Shown here: positions 1 to 5,410 of the stretch, one piece after another | Numbering within the stretch: the first letter of the stretch is position 1 | Layout of the letters: the number at the start of each line of letters is the position of its first letter | NCBI GenBank assembly: GCA_041567315.1 | Contig: JBFGCA010000173.1 | Coordinates: 1 to 6,572 of the forward strand | DNA from: JBFGCA01 sp041567315 | Lineage (GTDB): Bacteria > Acidobacteriota > Thermoanaerobaculia > Multivoradales > JAHEKO01 | DNA length: 6,572 bases | Reading direction: 5' to 3' | The notes under the pieces: model-generated | The model's database searches: none | What the model was told of the DNA's origin: nothing | The model's input: only the letters and a program-made list of their open reading frames with translations | Program-made: the position numbers and the translations under genes

Positions 1-8
1 CACATCGA

Positions 9-107
9 GAGCGGCGAAGCGCCCGCTGGGCAAGGCGCGACGAGCGAGCATATCGAGGCTATATGCGACCGAGGAGCAACGCCGCCCAGCGGGATGCAGC
101 GCCGCTC
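9..107. repeat. Long imperfect palindrome (intergenic stem-loop element)
   Basis: Nested inverted repeats fold into one long hairpin. Positions 9-16 (gagcggcg) pair with 100-107, 22-31 (cccgctgggc) with 84-93, 34-37 with 80-83, and 48-53 (gcatat) with 61-66 around a 7-nt loop. Together these give 28 base pairs with small internal loops, and 19-20 with 96-97 may add 2 more. The element lies 30 nt past the stop of the GAF gene, so it would be in the 3' untranslated RNA of the cheY-GAF operon. No T-tract is seen after the stem in either direction, so a classical intrinsic terminator is not supported. It could be an mRNA-end stabiliser, a dispersed palindromic repeat of the REP/MITE kind, or a structured RNA. 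The base pairing is seen directly; the role is inferred. Confidence 0.6.
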
Positions 108-136
108 GAATGTAAAGGAACTTGCCGCACGGGACA

Positions 137-871
137 CTAGCCTCCGCGCACCAGCTGGATGAGGCTCTCCAGGGTGCGCAGCTTGCGGTCGGTGGTCGAG
201 TAGATCCGCGCCGCCACCAGCGCCGAGGCGGCGTGGGCCGCCAGCAGATCCAGCAGATCGCGGTCGTCGGTGTCCAGCGACGGCTTGTGGTCGAACAGTT
301 TGAGGATGACGATCACCCCGACGGTCATCCCCTGGACGCGGAGCGGTACCGCGGCCAGCGATGCCGAGCCCTCGTCCGGGTCCATGCGGAGCACGCCGTC
401 GGCGAGGGTGCGGTCGACCGCGGGGTCGCCGCCCCGGTAGTGCCGCCCTGCGAACGGTGAACCCTGCTCGCCGTCCAGGCCGCGGGCCAGTGCCACCTCG
501 CACTCCACGGTCTCCCCTTCCCGCAGCAGCAGCACGAAGCGCTCCGCCCCCAGCAGCTCGCGGACGATCTCCGCGATGGTGGACTTGACCTCGTCGAGAT
601 CCAGGGTGGCGTGGAGCTGGTAGGTCGCTACGTAGAGGTTCATCAGCCGGCCCCGCTGGCGCTCGGCGTCGACCAAGCGGGTCGACAGCTCGCCGAGGTC
701 GGCCTCGGCGGCCGCCAGGCGCTCGGCGAGATCGGCCGGGCGGGCGGTCGCCGCGCCGGCCGCCGCGCTCGCCGGCGGCCGCGCCTTGAGCTCTTCGAGC
801 AGCTGGCCGGCCCGCTCCAGCGCCGACTGCAGCTCGCCGAGCAGATGGTCCGGAGAGGCGACGCGGGCCAC
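137..871 (-). CDS. Coiled-coil and GAF domain protein
   Basis: A 244-residue soluble protein with no signal peptide or membrane segment. Residues about 8-75 are rich in Leu, Glu, Ala and Arg, with an Ala/Pro-rich break at about 31-46, and look like a dimerising coiled coil. Residues about 80-225 form a GAF-like domain, entered through LYVATYQLHATLDLDEV and a REL-LGAERFVLLLRE strand, and ending in the helix DRDLLDLLAAHAASALVAAR. GAF domains bind small ligands or mediate dimerisation; no catalytic domain (GGDEF, kinase, HTH) is attached. The single Cys is at 124, so a metal- or haem-type GAF is not evident. Translation starts at GTG (871) with a short GGAAG just upstream, and the stop of the CheY gene is part of that same stretch, so the two are co-transcribed. 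It probably acts with that response regulator in an input or output branch. The domain call is firm; the role is inferred. Confidence 0.88.
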   Translation of the reverse strand: MARVASPDHLLGELQSALERAGQLLEELKARPPASAAAGAATARPADLAERLAAAEADLGELSTRLVDAERQRGRLMNLYVATYQLHATLDLDEVKSTIAEIVRELLGAERFVLLLREGETVECEVALARGLDGEQGSPFAGRHYRGGDPAVDRTLADGVLRMDPDEGSASLAAVPLRVQGMTVGVIVILKLFDHKPSLDTDDRDLLDLLAAHAASALVAARIYSTTDRKLRTLESLIQLVRGG

Positions 872-877
872 CGCTTC

Positions 878-1252
878 CTAGACCCTCGAGGGCTCGAGCC
901 GCTCGATCACCTCGTACAGCTCCTGGTGGCCGAACGGTTTCTTGACGTAGGCGGCCGCACCCGCCTCCAGACCGCGGATGGTGTCCTCTTCCTTGCCTTC
1001 GGTGCTGATGATCACTACCGGGATGCCGGCAAAGGCCGGCGTCTCCTTGACCTGGCCCAGGAACTCGAGCCCGTTCATCCGCGGCATGTTGATGTCGAGC
1101 AGGATGAGGTCGATGTCGGGGTGCGCGTGGAGACACTCCAGCCCTTCGTGACCGTCGTGGGCGTGGACCAGGGAGTACCGGCGCAACATCACCTCGAAGA
1201 TCTTGTGGATCAGCTTGGAGTCGTCGACCACCAGGATCTTGTTGGGCTGCAC
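878..1252 (-). CDS. cheY: CheY-like single-domain response regulator
   Basis: A 124-residue stand-alone receiver domain, the usual CheY length. All receiver hallmarks are present: acidic pair Asp10-Asp11, phospho-acceptor Asp53 in LILLDINMPRMNG, Ser83 at the Thr/Ser switch position, Tyr102 at the aromatic switch position, and Lys105 in the KKPF motif. There is no output domain, so it must act by binding a partner when phosphorylated. The likely donor is the divergently encoded CheA. The start is GTG at 1252, preceded by gcgagga about 5 nt upstream, which fits a Shine-Dalgarno site; the family's N-terminus (KILVVDD) begins only four residues later, which supports this start. It is the first gene of the leftward operon with the GAF protein. 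The flagellar switch cannot be assumed as its target, because no flagellar gene is in view. The symbol reflects the family, not proven function. Confidence 0.93.
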   Translation of the reverse strand: MQPNKILVVDDSKLIHKIFEVMLRRYSLVHAHDGHEGLECLHAHPDIDLILLDINMPRMNGLEFLGQVKETPAFAGIPVVIISTEGKEEDTIRGLEAGAAAYVKKPFGHQELYEVIERLEPSRV

Positions 1253-1271
1253 GAAGTCCTCGCTCTCGTCT

Positions 1272-1289
1272 AACGGGCGACCGCCCGTC
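1272..1289. promoter_or_regulatory. Inverted repeat upstream of cheY start
   Basis: aacgggcg at 1272-1279 faces cgcccgtc at 1282-1289, giving a 6-bp stem (1273-1278 with 1283-1288) and a 4-nt loop in the presumed cheY leader, 20 nt before the GTG start. It repeats the 8-mer found before cheA. An operator half-site pair or an RNA hairpin are both possible; the site is seen, the function is inferred. Confidence 0.35.
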
Positions 1290-1450
1290 GCAGGGCCCGC
1301 ACCGACCGGGCCGACCGCGGATCCGGGCTCGCCTCACACCCAGCGCCGCGCACCCGGAGACGCAGCGCTCTCGGCTCCTGCAGGGCCGCCACTGCCGCGC
1401 AGGGTAGCCGAATCCCGGGGCCGGGTTCAAGGGTACGGCCTGATACAGTC

Positions 1451-1479
1451 CGCCCGTTCCGTCCGACCGACAACGGGCG
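1451..1479 (+). promoter_or_regulatory. 8-bp inverted repeat just before cheA start
   Basis: cgcccgtt at 1451-1458 is the exact reverse complement of aacgggcg at 1472-1479, separated by 13 nt. The right arm ends 4 nt before the TTG start of cheA and covers the only purine-rich (gggcg) stretch where a ribosome binding site could lie. It could be an operator or an RNA hairpin that limits translation. The same 8-mer recurs at 1272-1279, near the divergent cheY start. Confidence 0.45.
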
Positions 1480-1483
1480 CCCT

Positions 1484-3001
1484 TTGGACGAGTCGCTCAG
1501 CCAACTGCTCGAAGAGTTCCTGCTCGAAGCGCGGGAGCGGGCGGCCCGCGTCGAGCACGCGCTGCTCGACCTCGAGGACTCCCTGCCGGACCAGCGGGCG
1601 CTGCTGCTGGAGCGCGCCCGCCGCGAGCTCCACACCCTCAAGGGCAACGCCGGCATGCTGGGGCTCGGCGGACCGCAGCGGCTGGCCCACCGGCTGGAGG
1701 ACATGGTCGAAGGGCTCGCTCCGGTGGCTCCGGAGGTGGCACCGGTGCTCGACGAGCTGGACCGGCTCCGGCTCGAGCTGGCCGAGCTGGCGAGCGGCGC
1801 CGGGGGCGCAGCGCCCGGGGAGCCCGACAGCTGGCTCCGGGTGGCGCCGGCCCGACTCGACGAGCTGATGGCGGCGGTGGCGGAAGGGCTCACCCACCGC
1901 CACCGGCTGGCCCTGGCGGTCGGGCACGGCCGCCAGCTCGACCCCGGCGACCCCGGCTTCGCCGAGCGGTCTGCAGACGCCTGGGAGGCGGCCGGCGAGG
2001 CGCTCCACGCCCTCGAGGTCGACCTGCGCCGGCTCGAGGAGGAGGTGCAGGGCCTGCGGATGGTGCCCTTGCGCACTCTCTTCGCGCCGCTGCGCCGCAT
2101 CGTCAGCGACGGCGCCCGTCAGACCGGCAAGCGGGCGCGGCTGCTGACCGGCGGAGGCGAAGCGACCCTCGACCGCTCGCTGGTGGGTCTGGCCGGGGAC
2201 GCCCTCGGACACCTGGTCCGCAACACCGTCCTCCACGGCATCGAGACGCCCGCCGAGCGGCAGCGGCGCGGCAAGAGCGCCGCCGGCACGGTGGCGGTGC
2301 AGGCCGCCGTCGAGGGCGACCTGGTGCGGCTCACGGTCGAGGACGATGGGGCCGGCCTCGACCGCGACGGACTGCGCGACGCAGCGCGACGGCTGGGCGT
2401 CGAGGAGACGCGGCTCGACGATCTCCACACGCTGGTCTTCCTGCCCGGCCTCACCACCCGCCGCGCCGCCGACCTGGGGGCCGGACGCGGGATCGGGCTG
2501 GCGGCGGTCTTGGAGGCGGCGCGCGCCGCCGGCGGCGGCGTCGAGGTGGCCAGCGAGCCCGGCCGCGGCACCCGCTTCACCCTGTCGCTGCCGCTCCAGG
2601 TGACGCTCACCCGGGTGCTGAGGGTGGCCGCCGACGGGCGGGAGTACGCGCTGCCGGTCCGCGCGGTCGTCGACACCGCGCGGCGGCCGGGCGGCGACGG
2701 CGGCGGCTCGACCGTGGAATGGCGCGGCCACCGGCTGCCGGTCCTCGATCTGGGCCAGGCGCTGGGAACGTCCGTGACGCCCCGGCGTGACGGCTACCTG
2801 GCGGTCGTGGGCGCCGAAGGCCGGGTCCGGGGCCTGCTGGTCGACCAGCTGGTTGGACTGCAGCAGGTGGTGGTCAGCGACCTCGACGAGGTGGCGGGCC
2901 GGCCGGCCGGCATCGGCGGCACCACGGTGCTGGGGGACGGCCGGGTGCTGCTCATCCTCGACCCCACCACCCTCACCACCCTGGAGGTCGCGACCCGGTG
3001 A
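1484..3001 (+). CDS. cheA: CheA-type chemotaxis histidine kinase, lacking P2
   Basis: Central kinase of the system: it autophosphorylates and phosphorylates CheY. The protein has 505 residues, against about 650 for E. coli CheA. Order: Hpt/P1 domain about 1-105 with phospho-acceptor His50 in LHTLKGNAG; a linker of only about 10-15 residues with no P2 (CheY-docking) domain; P3 dimerisation about 117-198, ending in LRMVPL; P4 ATPase about 199-370, with N-box HLVRNTVLHGIE (243-254), G1 DDGAGLD (287-293), F-box VFLPGL and G2 GRGIGL (334-339); and CheW-like P5 about 372-505. The Asp usually found before the N-box His is Leu250. The start is TTG at 1484: no ATG/GTG/TTG lies close upstream in frame, and His50 falls where the family expects it. 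The ribosome site is poor. The stop overlaps the cheW start by 4 bp. Low initiation strength or hairpin control is possible. Confidence 0.94.
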   Translation: MDESLSQLLEEFLLEARERAARVEHALLDLEDSLPDQRALLLERARRELHTLKGNAGMLGLGGPQRLAHRLEDMVEGLAPVAPEVAPVLDELDRLRLELAELASGAGGAAPGEPDSWLRVAPARLDELMAAVAEGLTHRHRLALAVGHGRQLDPGDPGFAERSADAWEAAGEALHALEVDLRRLEEEVQGLRMVPLRTLFAPLRRIVSDGARQTGKRARLLTGGGEATLDRSLVGLAGDALGHLVRNTVLHGIETPAERQRRGKSAAGTVAVQAAVEGDLVRLTVEDDGAGLDRDGLRDAARRLGVEETRLDDLHTLVFLPGLTTRRAADLGAGRGIGLAAVLEAARAAGGGVEVASEPGRGTRFTLSLPLQVTLTRVLRVAADGREYALPVRAVVDTARRPGGDGGGSTVEWRGHRLPVLDLGQALGTSVTPRRDGYLAVVGAEGRVRGLLVDQLVGLQQVVVSDLDEVAGRPAGIGGTTVLGDGRVLLILDPTTLTTLEVATR

Positions 3002-3528
3002 GCGCCGAGAGCGCGGGCGGGGAGACCGAGCTCCTCTACCTGTTTGCCGACAGCCTCCAGCCCGCCGAGGAGGAGCAGGAGCCGGAGGAGCCGGAGAGCT
3101 GGGTGGCCTTCCGGCTGGCCGGCGCCGGTTACGCGCTGCCTGTGAGCCACGTCGAACGGGTGGTGAGAGTAGGCGAGATCACCCGGGTGCCGCGCGCCCC
3201 GGCGTCGGTCCAGGGGGTCACCAACCTGCGAGGACGGGTGATCCCGGTGGTCGACCTGCGGCGCCGCCTGGGGCTGCCGGCCGGGCCGCCGCCGGACGCC
3301 GCCGCCCGCATCCTCGTCCTGGGAGCGCAGGGCCGCCGCATCGGACTGCTGGTCGACGCCGCCGAGCACGTCCTGCGGCTGCTCCCCAGCCGGCGACAGG
3401 CGCCGGGCAGCGCCCTGCCGCCGGCCGTGATGGCGAGCTACCCGCTGGAGGGCGAGACGCTACGCCTGCTCGACCCCGAGCGGCTGCTCGCCGGACCGGC
3501 GCCGGCGGCACGGGAGGACGGCCGATGA
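2998..3528 (+). CDS. cheW: CheW-like coupling protein
   Basis: Adaptor that links the chemoreceptor tip to CheA P5 in the cytoplasmic signalling array. It has 176 residues. The CheW domain spans about 34-165, with the family signature GVTNLRGRVIPVVDLR at 73-88, an opening strand WVAFRLAGAGYALPV, and the second-half strand RIGLLVDAAEHVLRL. It carries a 33-residue N-terminal extension that is strongly acidic at 24-33 (EEEQEPEEPE), not typical of E. coli CheW, and a Pro/Ala-rich tail. The start is GTG at 2998, sharing GTGA with the cheA stop; GGAGG at 2983-2987 lies 10 nt upstream inside cheA. Its stop overlaps the receptor's ATG (ATGA), so all three should be made in coupled amounts. The role is confident; any function of the extension is unknown. 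Confidence 0.93.
   Translation: MSAESAGGETELLYLFADSLQPAEEEQEPEEPESWVAFRLAGAGYALPVSHVERVVRVGEITRVPRAPASVQGVTNLRGRVIPVVDLRRRLGLPAGPPPDAAARILVLGAQGRRIGLLVDAAEHVLRLLPSRRQAPGSALPPAVMASYPLEGETLRLLDPERLLAGPAPAAREDGR
3512..3518 (+). promoter_or_regulatory. Strong Shine-Dalgarno site for the receptor gene
   Basis: GGGAGGA lies 6 nt before the ATG at 3525 and inside the end of cheW. It is the strongest ribosome binding site in the rightward operon and fixes the receptor start against the much longer open frame extending upstream to about 2787. Confidence 0.75.
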
Positions 3529-5390
3529 GCCTGCGAAGCCGCATCCTGTGGTTGCCGCTCCTGGTCGGATTGGTGTTTCTGGCGCTGCTGGCCTGGGCGC
3601 GGCCCGGCGTGCGGGAGAGCGAGACCGAGCTGACCGCGCTCCAGCAGGAGCTGTCGGCGCTGGCCCTCGCCCGCGAGCTGGAGGCGATGAGCGCCGACCT
3701 GGTGCTGGCCCGCCGGTCGGCGGCGGACGACGCCGGACGGCAGGCCGCCGCCAACCGCCTGGAGGGCGCCCTGCAACGCAAGCTGGAAGCGGCCGGCCGC
3801 AACGCGGCCCTGCCGGCCGAGGCGCTGGCCGACGCCGGCCGCCAGCTGGAGGGCGCGGCGGCGGGGGACGCGGCCGCCGGCGAGGCGCTGCGCCGGCAGC
3901 TCGCCGAGCTGGCGGCGGCACAGCAGCGACAGGCGGCGGCGACCGCCGGCCGGGCGCGCGCCGCGGTCGGATCGGCCCCGCGCCGCATCGGTCTCTGGCT
4001 GCTGGCGGCGCTGGCGGTGGCGACGCTGCTGGCGTTGCCGCTGGCCCGCTCGGTGGCGCGGCCGGTGGAGGAGGCGGCGCGGGTGGCCGAGCGCCTGGCC
4101 GACGGCGATCTCGCCGCCAGCCCGACGCCGCGCGGGCCGGCCGAGACCCGCCGGCTGCTGGCCGCGCTGACCCGCACCGTCGACCGGCAGCGTCACCTGG
4201 CCGGAGTGGCCGACTCGGTGGCCGACGGCAAGCTCGGGGTCGAGGTGAAACCGCGCGGCGAGGGCGACGTCTTCGGCTACGCGCTGCGCAAGATGACCCT
4301 CAACCTGCGGCAGATGATCGGCGACCTGCGCGACGCCTCGCGTCAGGTGCTGGCCGCCGCCGAGCAGATCGCCGCCGCCGCCGCCCACATCAGCCACGGC
4401 GCCGAGGACCAGTCGTCGGCCACCGAGGAGACCTCCTCGACCATGGTCGAGATCGCCAGCCAGATCGACTCGGTGGCCCGCTCGACCCAGTCGCTGGCTT
4501 CGAACGTCGAGCAGACCTCGGCCTCGATCGGGGAGATGGGGAGCTCGATCGAGGGGGTGGCCCGCAACTCCGAGAGCCTGCTGTCGGCGGTCGACGAGAC
4601 CTCGGCCACCATCGAGGAGATGGCGGTCTCCATCCGCTCGATCGCCGACAAGGTGCAGGTGGTCGACCGGGTGTCGGCGGCGGCCGCCCGCGCCGCCGAG
4701 GAGGGCGGCCAGGAGCTGTCGCGGATCATGGCCGGGATCGCCGCTTCCAGCGAGGACATCTCCAAGATCGTCAAGATCATCGAGGAGATCGCCGACCAGA
4801 CCAACCTGCTGGCGCTCAACGCCGCCATCGAAGCGGCGCGCGCCGGCGAGAAGGGGCGCGGCTTCGCGGTGGTCGCCGACGAGGTCAAGCGGCTCGCCGA
4901 GCGCTCGGTCGAGTCCACCCGCGAGATCGAGAGGTTCGTCGAGGCGGTGCAGAGCGACACCGGGCAGGCGGTCGAGACCACCCAGGCCATCCTGCGGCGG
5001 ATCATCGACTCGGTGGCCGAGGCCACCGCCCTGGTCGGCGAGGTGTCGGCGGCGACCCGTGAGCAGAGCGGCGGTGCGGCGCAGATCCTCAAGACCTCCG
5101 GCAACATGCAGCAGACCACCCATCAGCTGGCGGTGGCCGTCAACCAGCAGGCCACCAGCACCGCCGAGATCACCCGCGCCGTCCACGCCATGAACCGGAT
5201 GACCCAGCAGGTGGCCGAGGCCAGCGGCGGTCAGAAGCGCGGCGGCGACATGGTCGTCAAGGCCATGGAGCAGGTGGCGCGCATCGCCCAGCAGAACCTG
5301 GCGGCCAGCGAGCAGCTGTCGGCGGCCACCGCCAGCCTCAACCGCGAAGCCCGCCGTCTCGAAGAGATGGCGCGGGTGTTCGAGTTCTAG
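3525..5390 (+). CDS. Methyl-accepting chemotaxis protein with likely tandem HAMP
   Basis: Transmembrane chemoreceptor, 621 residues. TM1 is about 7-25; an outside domain about 26-154 is Ala/Leu/Arg-rich and all-helical in look (no Cache or PAS motif seen); TM2 is about 155-173. A HAMP domain follows at about 174-222 with the conserved Pro180, and a second HAMP-like unit at about 224-266 (VADGKLGVEV, then GDVFGYALRKM). The long signalling coiled coil runs about 267-621, with hairpin tip EIADQTNLLALNAAIEAAR at 421-439 that contacts CheA/CheW. Glu pairs in methylation-like contexts (Glu301-302, Glu364-365) suggest CheR/CheB adaptation, though neither gene is in view. The C-terminus (ARVFEF) lacks the NWETF-type CheR tether. 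The ATG at 3525 is chosen because of GGGAGGA 6 nt upstream, the ATGA overlap with cheW, and TM1 starting at residue 7; the frame is open further upstream only as a shadow of cheA and cheW. The ligand is unknown. Confidence 0.94.
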   Translation: MSLRSRILWLPLLVGLVFLALLAWARPGVRESETELTALQQELSALALARELEAMSADLVLARRSAADDAGRQAAANRLEGALQRKLEAAGRNAALPAEALADAGRQLEGAAAGDAAAGEALRRQLAELAAAQQRQAAATAGRARAAVGSAPRRIGLWLLAALAVATLLALPLARSVARPVEEAARVAERLADGDLAASPTPRGPAETRRLLAALTRTVDRQRHLAGVADSVADGKLGVEVKPRGEGDVFGYALRKMTLNLRQMIGDLRDASRQVLAAAEQIAAAAAHISHGAEDQSSATEETSSTMVEIASQIDSVARSTQSLASNVEQTSASIGEMGSSIEGVARNSESLLSAVDETSATIEEMAVSIRSIADKVQVVDRVSAAAARAAEEGGQELSRIMAGIAASSEDISKIVKIIEEIADQTNLLALNAAIEAARAGEKGRGFAVVADEVKRLAERSVESTREIERFVEAVQSDTGQAVETTQAILRRIIDSVAEATALVGEVSAATREQSGGAAQILKTSGNMQQTTHQLAVAVNQQATSTAEITRAVHAMNRMTQQVAEASGGQKRGGDMVVKAMEQVARIAQQNLAASEQLSAATASLNREARRLEEMARVFEF

Positions 5391-5410
5391 CGCGGGGGGG
5401 CTTCGCGCCG
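5391..5410 (+). other. Short spacer with 7-G run before the HEAT-repeat gene
   Basis: This 20-nt gap holds seven consecutive Gs (5394-5400), flanked by arms gcgcg (5390-5394) and cgcgc (5404-5408) that can pair as a small hairpin with a 9-nt loop. There is no purine-rich AGGAGG; the G-run, ending 10 nt before the ATG, may act as a weak ribosome site. No T-tract follows, so termination is not supported and read-through into the next gene is expected. Confidence 0.4.

Larger units (their letters stand above)
1253..1483. promoter_or_regulatory. Divergent intergenic control region between cheY and cheA
   Basis: This 231-bp region separates the divergent starts and must hold promoters for both operons, unless transcription comes from further away. 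No sigma70-like -35/-10 pair with proper spacing could be found by eye, and no clear sigma54 (GG-N10-GC) or sigma28 site. Inverted repeats are present at both ends: 1273-1278 with 1283-1288, and 1451-1458 with 1472-1479. Both use the core acgggc. Another hairpin pairs 1294-1299 with 1307-1312. Minus-strand and plus-strand readings here that run into the neighbouring genes look like shadows in GC-rich DNA. Confidence 0.6.

Noticed and set aside
1..162. Plus-strand open frame possibly ending a gene from the left
   Set aside because: About 53 codons are open, but the other two plus-strand frames are also open over most of the stretch and it covers the palindrome. It has no recognisable domain, so it is not called.
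1418..1449. tRNA T-arm-like string (ggttcaa) and a TATA-like hexamer (tacagt) before cheA
   Set aside because: The stem arms around ggttcaa do not pair as a T-arm and no cloverleaf can be built. The hexamer has no -35 partner at 16-18 nt spacing, so neither a tRNA nor a promoter is supported.
1270..2100. Minus-strand open frame spanning the divergent region and the start of cheA
   Set aside because: The translation is Ser/Arg/Ala low-complexity, antisense to the Hpt and P3 coding part, and unlike any family I recognise.
1427..2731. Long minus-strand open frame (434 codons) opposite cheA
   Set aside because: The product is low-complexity Gln/Arg/Gly/Ala-rich with no recognisable fold, and it lies fully antisense to a clear CheA. 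GC-rich codon bias produces such shadows.
2787..3524. Extended upstream reading of the receptor frame
   Set aside because: This part is an alternative frame of cheA and cheW, rich in Arg/Pro/Gly. The strong ribosome site, the ATGA overlap and TM1 place the true start at 3525.
3548..5062. Plus-strand open frame in a second frame inside the chemoreceptor
   Set aside because: It is Gly/Arg-rich with no fold and is nested entirely in a gene with clear MCP motifs.
3438..5186. Long minus-strand open frame (582 codons) opposite the chemoreceptor
   Set aside because: It is Gly/Arg/His/Leu/Asp repetitive and mirrors the coiled-coil codons of the receptor on the other strand. No domain is visible.
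5390..5408. Possible intrinsic terminator after the receptor gene
   Set aside because: The stem is only 5 bp with a 9-nt loop and is followed by the next gene's start, not a T-tract.
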